Part shown: positions 32,003-40,489 of the stretch, piece after piece
Numbering within the stretch: position 1 is the first letter of the stretch
How the letters are laid out: each line of letters opens with the position of its first letter
Assembly (NCBI RefSeq): GCF_016907835.1
Contig: NZ_JAFBCT010000001.1
Location: 3,286,001-3,350,000, forward strand
Direction of reading: 5' to 3'
DNA from: Agromyces cerinus
GTDB taxonomy: Bacteria; Actinomycetota; Actinomycetes; Actinomycetales; Microbacteriaceae
DNA length: 64,000 bases
Position numbers and translations under genes: made by a program
Notes under the pieces: model-generated
Seen by the model: only the letters and a program-made list of their open reading frames with translations
What the model was told of the DNA's origin: nothing
Databases searched by the model: none

Positions 32003-34810
32003 TCACCCGTGATCGGGGGGCGTGTCGGCGACGCGCTGCCGGAAGGTCTCGATGCGGCTCGCTCCGATGACGGTCGTGGCGAGATCGACGTCGCGCTCGA
32101 CGACGTCGCCGGCCAGGTCGGTGCGATCCCAGAGGCCGGATGCCGCGGCACGAAGCACCTGCGCCTCGGCCCGGTAGTTCACGAACCGGGCTTCGACGAC
32201 CGCGCGGCCTGCGGCATCCGTCGTCGTGCGCAGCGACTCGAGCACGACGTCGCCCGCGACCTCGACGACCGGCGCGGTGGGCAGCTCGGCCGCCTCGGCC
32301 GCTCCGCCCGCCCCGGCGACGCCGCCGACGACCGCCGGACCGCCGCGCGTGCCGCGCGCCACCTCGGGCTCGACCCGCACGAGTTCGGCCCAGCGGGCCG
32401 CACCCGACTCGGCCCAACCCGACGCCGACGGGAGGATCGCGAACTCGGTCGCGACCGCGGTGCCGAGGTACTGCGCGCCGGGCACGGCGAACTCGGCGCC
32501 GGCCGGTTCGTCGCGCAGCGGGTGCACGTTGACGCTCATCATGCCGACGGCGCGCACGAGCGTGAGCGCGATCGCGTCGACGCCCGACTGCGGGTCGTCG
32601 ACGATCTCGTACTCGGAGTGCTTCGTGACGATGAGGCTCGCCCGCCCGGCGTGCACGAACCGTGCGACGGGGTAGGTGGGCAGCGGGAACTCGCCGACCG
32701 AACCGCCCTCGCCGACCCGGCCGCGCTCGGTGACGGCGTACTGGCCGGCGGCCGACGAGCCCGGCAATGCGCCGACGCCCGTGGGCACGAGCACCCGCAG
32801 CCGGTGGTCGGCGGCGGGGTTCACGAAGTCCATGCGCACCCGCAGCATCGGTTCGCCCTCACGCAGCTCCAGCACGGTGTCGACGGTGAGGTCGACGGAT
32901 GCCGCTGCGCGCCGGTCGCGATCGACCGGGTCGAGTGCGACCGGCACGGCGTAGCGGCGGCGCACGAGGATGCGGCCGCGGATCGGGCCGGACTCGAGCA
33001 CGGTCACCTCGACCGAGGTCGGGTCGGTCACCGCCGTCGCCGGGTCGACCGGCCCGTAGTTGTAGGAGTCGCCCCGGTCGCCCTCGTCGACGAGTCGCAG
33101 AGCATCGGCGAGCACCGTTCCGTCGGCGGCCTCGATGCGCACGGCGCCGCGCTCGTCGATCGTCGCGGTCAGCCCGCGGTTCGAGAGCGAGCGGGCCGAC
33201 ACCGTCACCGGGTCATCCGTCGCCCGTGCCGTCGCGGGGTCGAGGCTCGCGACGCCGATGCCGCCGACATCGACGCCGACGACGGCCGTGCGACGCGGGT
33301 CGGCGATGATTTCCACACGCCAGAGGCGCTCGCCAGAGGCATCCGAGGCGATGCGGTGCTCGAGCTCCTCGGTGAACGCGGCCAGGTCGAAGTCGCCGAC
33401 CGGCGCCTCGGCGACCTCGAACCGCAGCCCGTCGTCGGTGAAGCGCCACGCGTTGATGAGCTGGCCGAAGAGCTCGCGCCCGTGGATGCGGTTCAGCAGC
33501 TTCGGCAGTTCGGCCGTGGCGAGCTGCTCGTCGCCGAGCACCTCGGGCAGTGCCTCGAGCAGCTGCACTCCGTCGCCGAGTTCGAGCCGCTCGGGGTCGT
33601 GCAGGCGGATCTCGACGTGCGCCCGCCGCGCGAAGCCCGTCGGGTTGGCGACGACATGACGGTCGGGGGCGACGGATGCCGCGAGCCGCTCCATCGTGCG
33701 CAGGATCACGCCGCGCGCGACATGGCCGGCCGTCGCCAGACGCCCCTCGACCTCGACGGCGGTCGCGTCGACGCCGCACCCGGTGACCGAGTCGTGCGCC
33801 GTGCTCTCGACGAGCCGGTACCAGGCGGTGTCGAAGAACGCCCGGTGGTCGTCGGCGCCGAACGCGGCGTCGAGCCGCTCGGCGGTGGAGAGCCGGCGCT
33901 CGGCGTCGGTCATCGCCTGCTTGAGGTTCGTGCGGATCGAGAACACGCCCGGGAGGAGGTTGCCGCGCGTGTGCGAACGGAGTTCGCCGGCGACGACGGG
34001 CAGGTCGGCGAGTGCCTCGTCGTCGCCCGCCGCCCACTCGGGTGCGACCGTTCGCACGTACCCCTCGATGGTGTCGACGGTCAGCCCGATGCCGCCGTCT
34101 GCGGCGTTCGCCGCCTCCACGAGCGGCATGAGGTCGGCGGGGGGCGCACTGTGGTCGGTGCCGAGCATGCCGAGGATCGGGTCGGATCCGTACCAGCTCG
34201 CGACCGATCGGCCGTAGTCGGCCACGAGTGCGCCCAGCTGCCCCGGCAGGGCGAAGAGGTCGAGGGCGTTGCCGTACCCGTCGAGCAGGTACTCGGTGCG
34301 CACTGTCGACCCGTCGGGCGCGGTCCAAGCGAAGGCGTGCCGGTCGATGCGCCCGGGAACACCGCGCCAGAGCGCGGCGTCGCGCAGCCCGAACCCGCGC
34401 AGCAGCTGCGGCATCTGCGCAGCGTGGCCGAACATGTCGGGGAGGTAGCCGACCCGCATCTCGGGTCCGAGCCGCCGACTCGACCGCAGGCCGAGCTCGA
34501 GGTTGCGCACGATCGTCTCGCCGTCGCAGAGGAACTCGTCGAGCAGGATGAGGAACGGCCCGACCGCGAGCTGCCCGCGTTCGATGGCCGCGACCACCCG
34601 ACCGCGCTGCTCGGGCCGGATCTCGAGGTAGTCGTCGATCGCCGCGGCCTGCCCGTCGAGGGTGAACCGGTACCCGGGATTCTGCTCGAGCGTGCCGATC
34701 AGCCGGTCGACCATGTGCACGAGGCGCAGCCGGAACACGTCGTGCGGCTCGTACCACTCGCGATCCCAGTGCGTGTGCGGCACGATCACGAGTTCGTCGG
34801 GGGCATCCAT
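32003..34810 (-). CDS. GH38 alpha-mannosidase, cytoplasmic
   Basis: Retaining alpha-mannosidase of glycoside hydrolase family 38, 935 residues. The zinc-binding motif HTHWDREWY is at 12-20 and the nucleophile is Asp125 in YLPDMFGHAAQMPQLLRGFG. Further family blocks include WYGSDPILGMLGTDHSAPP, then the central three-helix bundle (VESTAHDSVTGCGVD) and large beta-sandwich domains. No signal peptide, so it acts on imported material. ATG 34810 has GGAG 5 nt upstream. Last gene of the leftward operon (PHP gene 61 bp before it), ending 55 bp before the GntR gene. Linkage preference cannot be told; the context suggests a mannosylated inositol derivative. Confidence 0.93.
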   Translation of the reverse strand: MDAPDELVIVPHTHWDREWYEPHDVFRLRLVHMVDRLIGTLEQNPGYRFTLDGQAAAIDDYLEIRPEQRGRVVAAIERGQLAVGPFLILLDEFLCDGETIVRNLELGLRSSRRLGPEMRVGYLPDMFGHAAQMPQLLRGFGLRDAALWRGVPGRIDRHAFAWTAPDGSTVRTEYLLDGYGNALDLFALPGQLGALVADYGRSVASWYGSDPILGMLGTDHSAPPADLMPLVEAANAADGGIGLTVDTIEGYVRTVAPEWAAGDDEALADLPVVAGELRSHTRGNLLPGVFSIRTNLKQAMTDAERRLSTAERLDAAFGADDHRAFFDTAWYRLVESTAHDSVTGCGVDATAVEVEGRLATAGHVARGVILRTMERLAASVAPDRHVVANPTGFARRAHVEIRLHDPERLELGDGVQLLEALPEVLGDEQLATAELPKLLNRIHGRELFGQLINAWRFTDDGLRFEVAEAPVGDFDLAAFTEELEHRIASDASGERLWRVEIIADPRRTAVVGVDVGGIGVASLDPATARATDDPVTVSARSLSNRGLTATIDERGAVRIEAADGTVLADALRLVDEGDRGDSYNYGPVDPATAVTDPTSVEVTVLESGPIRGRILVRRRYAVPVALDPVDRDRRAAASVDLTVDTVLELREGEPMLRVRMDFVNPAADHRLRVLVPTGVGALPGSSAAGQYAVTERGRVGEGGSVGEFPLPTYPVARFVHAGRASLIVTKHSEYEIVDDPQSGVDAIALTLVRAVGMMSVNVHPLRDEPAGAEFAVPGAQYLGTAVATEFAILPSASGWAESGAARWAELVRVEPEVARGTRGGPAVVGGVAGAGGAAEAAELPTAPVVEVAGDVVLESLRTTTDAAGRAVVEARFVNYRAEAQVLRAAASGLWDRTDLAGDVVERDVDLATTVIGASRIETFRQRVADTPPDHG

Positions 34811-34871
34811 GGTCACTCCAAGCGGGTGTTCGGTCGTGCGGTGGTTCGAGTGGTGCGGTGTTCGGTGCCGG

Positions 34872-36128
34872 CTACGCGCAGAGCGCCATGATGCGGCGAT
34901 CGGCGAGCACGAGGTGGAAGGGCCCGTCGGCGGGGTCGGCCGCGAACGCCTCACGGGTCGAACGCACCGAGCGTCGCCGACCGAAGCCGTCGACGAGCAC
35001 GAGCCCCTCGGCGTCGACCGCGACGACCTCGTCGCCGAGCCGCACGAGCGCCGGGGCGCGCATGAGCTCGGGCATGAGCACCGTTCCGTCGAAGCTGCCG
35101 CTGCCCGTGATGGCTGTGCGCCCGGCGCGGACGCCGTCGAGGATCGCCTCGGCCGAGGCATCCGTCGCCGCGACCCAGGTCGTCGGGGTGCCCGGTCGCT
35201 GCGGTTCCTCGACCATGTGCGTGTCGCTGCCGCCGAGCAGCGTCGCGCCCTCGGGCCAGGTGCGGAACCACGCGAAGGGCGCGGTCGAGATGAGCTCGAG
35301 GTACCAGGTCGAATGCCAGAGCTCGACGGCGGCGGGCCGCCGCTCGAGTCGGTGCAGCCACGAGCAGTCGCCCGAGATCGGGTGGTTGATGCTCAGGATG
35401 CCGCCGCGCCGGTCGACCTCGTCGACCCAGCGCTGCGCGGGCTCGCGGAAGTCGATCCAGCCGATGTCGCCGAACGCGTTCGCGTGACCGCGGTGGGTCG
35501 TCACCTCCTGACCGGGCAACAGGGTGATGCCGTGCTTCGCGCCCTCGGCGGGCAGGTGCGCGTGGTGGCTCACCGTGTTGTGGTCGGTGACCGCCATGAA
35601 GTCGAGGCCGCTCGCCACGCCCAGTGCGGCGAGGCCGCCGATCGGCAGGCGCCCGTCGGAGTGGATGGTGTGGCCGTGGAAGTCACCGGCGAACCAGGTG
35701 AGGCCCGGCTCGGCCGGGAGCCCGCGATCGCTGCCGCGCACGGCACGCGTCACCGGTGCGGCATCCGGAACCGGCGGCACCGCGCGCGATGCCGGGATGG
35801 TGATCTCGACCTCGACCTCCACCCCCTCGGAGGGGACGCGGTGCAGCCCGAGCACGACGTTCCACTCCCCCGCCTCGGGCGCACCCGGCAGGTAGCCGGG
35901 CGTCGCGTCGGCCGGGTGGATGAGGAACTCGGTGCGGGCGCCGCCCGACCAGCCGCGCCATCCGCCCGCACCCTCGCAGCCGAGGTCGATGCCCGCGTTC
36001 GACCCGTCGAAGCGGATCACGACCTCGAGCGAATCGGTGCCGGGCGGCACCTCGAACGGCACGTCGAGGAAGCGGTGCTCGTTCTGCGTGTCGACGGTGA
36101 TGGGAATGATGCGGCGGGTCGTCGTCAT
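34872..36128 (-). CDS. PHP-domain metallohydrolase (CehA/McbA-like)
   Basis: Cytoplasmic metal-dependent hydrolase of 418 residues. An N-terminal beta-sandwich (about 1-145) precedes a PHP domain with its full set of metal ligands: GDFHGHTIHSDG, MAVTDHNTVSHH, GQEVTTHRGHANAFG, ILSINHPISG and LGGSDTHMVEE. PHP enzymes hydrolyse phosphoesters or other esters; CehA/McbA relatives cleave carbamates. It starts 4 nt after the ATPase stop and precedes the mannosidase gene, so it is probably a step in the same catabolic route. Phosphodiesterase cleavage of an inositol-phosphate conjugate is my inference. Confidence 0.85.
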   Translation of the reverse strand: MTTTRRIIPITVDTQNEHRFLDVPFEVPPGTDSLEVVIRFDGSNAGIDLGCEGAGGWRGWSGGARTEFLIHPADATPGYLPGAPEAGEWNVVLGLHRVPSEGVEVEVEITIPASRAVPPVPDAAPVTRAVRGSDRGLPAEPGLTWFAGDFHGHTIHSDGRLPIGGLAALGVASGLDFMAVTDHNTVSHHAHLPAEGAKHGITLLPGQEVTTHRGHANAFGDIGWIDFREPAQRWVDEVDRRGGILSINHPISGDCSWLHRLERRPAAVELWHSTWYLELISTAPFAWFRTWPEGATLLGGSDTHMVEEPQRPGTPTTWVAATDASAEAILDGVRAGRTAITGSGSFDGTVLMPELMRAPALVRLGDEVVAVDAEGLVLVDGFGRRRSVRSTREAFAADPADGPFHLVLADRRIMALCA

Positions 36129-36132
36129 CGCG

Positions 36133-37206
36133 TCACCCGATGCGCTGGGTCGACTCGGCGTCGAAGAGCAGGGTCTTGGCCCCCTGCGGCACGAGCCAGC
36201 CGCGATCGCCGGGAGCCGGCTCGTGGTCCTCGGGCACGACGACCTGGAACTTGTGCCCGCTCGCGTTCACGGCGATGAGCACGCTCGCGCCGAGGTTCTC
36301 GACGACGCTCACCTCCGCCGGGATCGCACCGGGCTCCTCGCTCGTGACCCAGCGCAGGTACTCGGGCCGGATGCCCCAGATCACCGCCTGCCCGTCGCGC
36401 ACGAGCCCTTCGGTGCCCGCCGGCACCGGCACCGACGTCTCGCCGATCGCGATCGCGCCGCCCGTGATCGTCGTCTCGACGAGGTTCATCGGGTTCGAGC
36501 CGATGAACCCGGCGACGAAGGTGTTGTTCGGTCGCTGGAACACCTCGCGGGGCGTGCCGATCTGCTGGAGCTTGCCCGCCTTCATGACCGCGATGCGGTC
36601 GGCGAGCGCGAGTGCCTCGGCCTGGTCGTGCGTGACGAACACCGTCGTGACGCCGAGGTCGCGCTGCAGCTCCTTCAGGAAGGTGCGCGCCTCGAGGCGG
36701 AGGCGGGCGTCGAGGTTCGACAGCGGCTCGTCGAGGAGCAGCACGTCGGGCCGGGTCGCGACGGCGCGGGCGAGCGCCACGCGCTGCTGCTGCCCGCCCG
36801 AGAGCTGGCCCGGGCGGCGCTCGATGAGGCCCTGGAGCGAGAGGCCGTCGCCGACCCGCTCGGCCGTGGCCCGTCGCTCGTCGCGCCCCACGTGTTTGAT
36901 GCGCAGCGGATAGGCGATGTTGTCGCCCACGTCCATGTGCGGGAAGAGCGCGTAGTCCTGGAAGACCATCGCGACCCCGCGGGCGCCGGGTTCGGCGTTC
37001 GTGACGTCGCGGTCGCCGATGACGAGCGTGCCCGCGGTGATCGCCTCGAGGCCCGCGATCGAGCGCAGCAGGGTGGTCTTGCCGCAGCCCGAGGGGCCGA
37101 GCAGGGCGAAGAACTCGCCGTCGTGGATCTGCACGTCGACCTCGTCGACGCCGCGGACGCCTCCGGGGTACTCCTTGACGAGTTGAGTGGCGTTGATGCC
37201 GGCCAT
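36133..37206 (-). CDS. ABC transporter ATPase (MsmK/UgpC/MalK type)
   Basis: Energy-coupling subunit of the CUT1 importer, 357 residues. Walker A GPSGCGKTT (37-45), Q-loop VFQDYALFP, signature LSGGQQQR (about 134-141), Walker B VLLLDEPLSNLD and a switch-histidine VTHDQ are all present. A C-terminal MalK-like TOBE domain (about 240-357) could bind regulators. The ATG overlaps the stop of the upstream permease by 1 nt. Unlike many actinobacterial CUT1 systems, which share one ATPase, this operon has its own. Confidence 0.94.
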   Translation of the reverse strand: MAGINATQLVKEYPGGVRGVDEVDVQIHDGEFFALLGPSGCGKTTLLRSIAGLEAITAGTLVIGDRDVTNAEPGARGVAMVFQDYALFPHMDVGDNIAYPLRIKHVGRDERRATAERVGDGLSLQGLIERRPGQLSGGQQQRVALARAVATRPDVLLLDEPLSNLDARLRLEARTFLKELQRDLGVTTVFVTHDQAEALALADRIAVMKAGKLQQIGTPREVFQRPNNTFVAGFIGSNPMNLVETTITGGAIAIGETSVPVPAGTEGLVRDGQAVIWGIRPEYLRWVTSEEPGAIPAEVSVVENLGASVLIAVNASGHKFQVVVPEDHEPAPGDRGWLVPQGAKTLLFDAESTQRIG

Positions 37207-38063
37207 CAGGACTTGATACCTCCATGGAAGCGGAAACCGTAGCGACGGTTGACGACGAAATAGATGATGAGCACCGGCGCCGAGAACAGCAGCGCGAAGG
37301 CGGAGATGAGCCGGAGGTCGGCCTGCCCGCTCTCGGTGTAGAAGGTGTACATGAGCACCGCCGCGGGCTGCATGTCGGGGCTGCGCAGCAGGATGAAGGG
37401 CACGAGGAAGTTGCCCCAGACCTGCACGATCGTCCAGATCGAGATGAACGCCAGCCCGGGCCGTGCGATCGGTGCGACGACGTCGCGGAGGATCCGGAAC
37501 GGGCCGGCGCCGTAGAGCCTCGCCGACTCCTCGTACGACTTCGGGATCGAGTCCATGAAGTCCTTCAGGATGAAGATCACGGTCGGCAGGATGCCGCCCG
37601 CGAGCACGAGGAGCACACCCACGTAGGAGTTGATGAGCCCGAGCTGCGTGATGATCTGGAACGTCGGCACCATCGCCGCCGTGCCCGTCACGATCGAGGA
37701 GAGCAGCAGCAGTGCGTACAGGATGCCGTCGCGTCCGGGGATGCGGATGCGGCTCATCGCGTAGGCGGCGAGTGCGCCGAGCACGACGACGATGATCATC
37801 GTGCCGATGCCGAGCAGCAGCGAGTTGCCGATCGAGCGCAGCGCATACGGGTTCTCGGCGAGTCGCGCGAAGTTGTCGAGCGTCCAGTCGGGCCACGACA
37901 ACGACAGCGACGGGGTCGCGTCGAACGGTGCGAGCACGAGCCAGACCATCGGCAGGGCGAAGAGCACGCCCACGATCGTCATGATGACGGCGAAGGCGAC
38001 GCGCGAGAGGAAGTGCCGCACGGTCGAGTTCGCCGCGACCTTCCGGACGGGGGTGGCGGTCAT
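37206..38063 (-). CDS. CUT1 ABC permease (MalG-like)
   Basis: Inner-membrane permease of 285 residues with six transmembrane segments. The cytoplasmic EAA loop reads SYEESARLYGAGPFRILRDV and continues with the conserved proline (VAPIARPGL), which docks with the ATPase. The N-terminus is short and basic. ATG 38063 overlaps the partner permease stop by 4 nt; its own stop overlaps the ATPase start. Part of a complete SBP-F-G-K importer in the leftward inositol/mannosidase operon. Carbohydrate-type substrate by family. Confidence 0.92.
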   Translation of the reverse strand: MTATPVRKVAANSTVRHFLSRVAFAVIMTIVGVLFALPMVWLVLAPFDATPSLSLSWPDWTLDNFARLAENPYALRSIGNSLLLGIGTMIIVVVLGALAAYAMSRIRIPGRDGILYALLLLSSIVTGTAAMVPTFQIITQLGLINSYVGVLLVLAGGILPTVIFILKDFMDSIPKSYEESARLYGAGPFRILRDVVAPIARPGLAFISIWTIVQVWGNFLVPFILLRSPDMQPAAVLMYTFYTESGQADLRLISAFALLFSAPVLIIYFVVNRRYGFRFHGGIKS

Positions 38064-38992
38064 CGCTTGTTCCTTCCCTTCGACACGCGCACGTAGGCGA
38101 GCGCGATGACGAGGTTGATGAGCAGCATGATGAGGGAGATCGCGGCGCCGAGGCCGAGCTGGCCGCCGGGGATCGCCGTCTCGTAGATGTACACCGAGAG
38201 GATCTCGGTCTTGCCGTTCGGCCCGCCTGCCGTCACGAGGTACGGCGTGAAGGTGTTGAACGTCCACAGCGTGATGAGCAGCGTGTTCGTGAGGATGTGC
38301 CCCTTGATGTTCGGCACGATCACGTCGCGGAGCTGCTGCCACCCCGAGGCGCCGACCATCTTGGCGCTCTCGATCTGCGACGGCGGCACGGCGCTGAGCG
38401 CCGAGGAGAAGAGCTGCATCGAGAAGGCGGTGCCGACCCAGATGTTGAAGATGATGATCGACTCCATCGGGTGGTCGATCAGCCATGCGGCGCCCTCGGT
38501 GCCGAGCAGCCCGTTGATCGTGCCCGATCGCCGGTCGAGCAGGACGAGCCAGAGGAACGAGGCGACGGATGCCGGGATGACCCAGGCGGCCAGCACGAGT
38601 CCCTCGATGAGCCCCTTGGTCCAGCCGTGGATGTTGCGCACCGACCACGCGAGCCCGAAGCCGATGAGCGTCTGGCCGATGATGCCCGAGAAGAGCACGA
38701 AGACGAGCGTCAGCCAGAGCGAGTTCCAGAACGACGGGTCGGTGAGCGCCTCGACGTAGTTGTCGAGTCCGACGAACTCCGGCGACGCGGCCTGCAGGCC
38801 GGTGAGCCGGTAGTCGGTCATGCCGAGCCAGATCGTCCACACGGCGGGGAACAGCAGGAAGATGCCGATGAGGATCAGGGCGGGTGCGACGAAGATGCCC
38901 GCCCGCACCTTGCCGAGGCCGGCGACGTCGTCGGCCCGCCGCCGGCGGGGAGCGATCGCGCTCCCCGCCGGCGTGGTGGTGCTGGTCGTCAT
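38060..38992 (-). CDS. CUT1 ABC permease (MalF-like)
   Basis: Inner-membrane permease of 310 residues. A disordered N-terminus (TTSTTTPAGSAIAPRRRR) precedes six transmembrane helices. The EAA loop is QIESAKMVGASGWQQLRDVI, followed by VPNIKGHI. It starts 3 nt after the binding-protein stop and overlaps the second permease by 4 nt, so the importer is translated as a block. Pairs with the MalG-like subunit to form the channel. Confidence 0.92.
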   Translation of the reverse strand: MTTSTTTPAGSAIAPRRRRADDVAGLGKVRAGIFVAPALILIGIFLLFPAVWTIWLGMTDYRLTGLQAASPEFVGLDNYVEALTDPSFWNSLWLTLVFVLFSGIIGQTLIGFGLAWSVRNIHGWTKGLIEGLVLAAWVIPASVASFLWLVLLDRRSGTINGLLGTEGAAWLIDHPMESIIIFNIWVGTAFSMQLFSSALSAVPPSQIESAKMVGASGWQQLRDVIVPNIKGHILTNTLLITLWTFNTFTPYLVTAGGPNGKTEILSVYIYETAIPGGQLGLGAAISLIMLLINLVIALAYVRVSKGRNKR

Positions 38993-38995
38993 CGC

Positions 38996-40402
38996 CTAGC
39001 CACCCGAGACCGCGTCGTCTCCGACGATGTCCTTGGCGGCGTCGGCGTACGCGCCCGCCGCATCGGCCACGCTCGTGCCCGAGACCACGTCGAGGGTCGC
39101 CTGCTGCAGCGCGGTCGACACCTGCGGGTAGGCGGCGAGCGGCGGACGGTAGGCGGTGATCGGCAGCACCTCTTCACTGACGTACGTGAGCATCGGGTCA
39201 TCGGCGAGCATCTCGTCGTTGACGTCCGTGCGCGGCGTGATCGCGAGGGTGCCTGCGTTGCGGGCCTCGTAGGCGTCTGCCGAGTTCATGAAGGCGAGCA
39301 GCTCCCATGCGAGTTCGGCGTGGTCGCTGTTCGGGTTCAGCACGCGGCCGGTGCCACCCGACATCGACACGAAGTCCTGGTCGTCGACGCCGGAGCCCGA
39401 CTTCATCGCGGGGATCTTCGTGTAGCCGACGACGTCGTCGCGGTTCGCCATCGGCGCGGTGCCGACGCCCTCTTCGGGGTTGATGACGCTGCGCCAGAAG
39501 TAGTCGCCCTCGAGGAGGATGCCGATCTGGTTCGACGCGAACAGCTGGAACGAGGTGTCCCGGCCTGCCGCCTCCTGCTGGAGCACGGCGTCGCCGAGGC
39601 CCTCGTCGACGTAGATCGTCTTGTAGAGGTCGAGCACGTCGTTCAGCCCGTCGGTGTCGCCGACCCACTTGCCGTCTTCGTAGACCTGCTCGCCGGTGCC
39701 GGCGAGCAGCGGCAGCAGGCCCTGCATCGTCGTGGCCTCGCCCATCGCGGTGCCCGCGTTGAGCTGGATCGGCGTGACGCCGTCGAGCTTCTTCAGGTCG
39801 CGCGCCGCGTCGAGCACGTCGTCCCAGCTCTCGGGCTGCCAGTCGGCCGGGAGCCCGGCCTGCTCGAAGAGGTCCTTGTTGTAGTAGAGCACTCGGCCGT
39901 CGGCACCCTGCGGCACGCCGTAGCGCTCATCGTCGAACGACAGGGCGCCCTGCACGGCTTCGGGGATCTGCTCCCAGCCCTCCCATGCGTCGACGGAGTC
40001 GCCGCCGACCTCGGCGAGCGGCTTGATGTAGCCGGCTTCGGCGAACTCGCCGACCCAGATGCCGTCCATGCCGATGATGTCGGCGCCCTCGCCCGACTGC
40101 AGGTCGAGGGCGATCTTGGTCTTGTAGTTCTCGTCGTCGACGCCCTGGGGCTCGAACTCGACGGTGACGTCCTTGCCGTCCTCCTTCATCGCGGCCTCGA
40201 ACTCGGGGACGACCCAGTCCGCGATCCAGTCGGCCTCGGCGGCGTTCTTGCCGCCGGTGATGGCGTTCGCGGTGATGGTGAGCGTCACCGGGCCGTCCTC
40301 CGGCGCCTCGGGTGCCTCGCCGGAGCAACCGGCGAAGACGAGCGCGCCGGCGGTCGCGACGGCGAATGCCGCCAGAGCCCTGCGCTTGCTGTGATGGATC
40401 AT
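38996..40402 (-). CDS. CUT1 extracellular substrate-binding lipoprotein
   Basis: Receptor of the CUT1 importer, 468 residues. The signal sequence (HHSKRRALAAFAVATAGALV) ends at lipobox FAGC with Cys26. The mature part is a type-2 periplasmic-binding fold: VEFEPQGVDDENYKTKIALDL, GADIIGMDGIWVGEFAEAGYIKPL, and RVLYYNKDLFEQAGLP, the last diagnostic for family 1 sugar receptors. It is larger than many disaccharide receptors. First transporter gene after the dehydrogenase gene, with a hairpin-bearing 87-bp gap between. By operon content I predict a glycosylated inositol ligand, but the sequence alone shows only a carbohydrate-type receptor. Confidence 0.92.
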   Translation of the reverse strand: MIHHSKRRALAAFAVATAGALVFAGCSGEAPEAPEDGPVTLTITANAITGGKNAAEADWIADWVVPEFEAAMKEDGKDVTVEFEPQGVDDENYKTKIALDLQSGEGADIIGMDGIWVGEFAEAGYIKPLAEVGGDSVDAWEGWEQIPEAVQGALSFDDERYGVPQGADGRVLYYNKDLFEQAGLPADWQPESWDDVLDAARDLKKLDGVTPIQLNAGTAMGEATTMQGLLPLLAGTGEQVYEDGKWVGDTDGLNDVLDLYKTIYVDEGLGDAVLQQEAAGRDTSFQLFASNQIGILLEGDYFWRSVINPEEGVGTAPMANRDDVVGYTKIPAMKSGSGVDDQDFVSMSGGTGRVLNPNSDHAELAWELLAFMNSADAYEARNAGTLAITPRTDVNDEMLADDPMLTYVSEEVLPITAYRPPLAAYPQVSTALQQATLDVVSGTSVADAAGAYADAAKDIVGDDAVSGG

Positions 40403-40425
40403 CTTCGACCTCTCTCATCGTTTCG

Positions 40426-40449
40426 CCCGCCGAGCCACGCGTCGGCGGG
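40426..40449 (-). promoter_or_regulatory. Hairpin in the gap between dehydrogenase and binding-protein genes
   Basis: CCCGCCGA (40426-40433) and TCGGCGGG (40442-40449) pair perfectly around an 8-nt loop, about 25 nt upstream of the binding-protein start. It is the only sizeable intergenic gap in the importer half of the operon, so it may be a processing or stability element that raises receptor expression. Confidence 0.4.
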
Positions 40450-40489
40450 GTGCTGCTGTGGTGCTCGTGCTGCGGTGATGCGGTGGTGC

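Noticed and set aside
32009..34891. A rightward frame of about 960 codons opposite the GH38 gene.
   Set aside because: The leftward frame has HTHWD and PDMFGH catalytic motifs; the rightward one has no domain logic.
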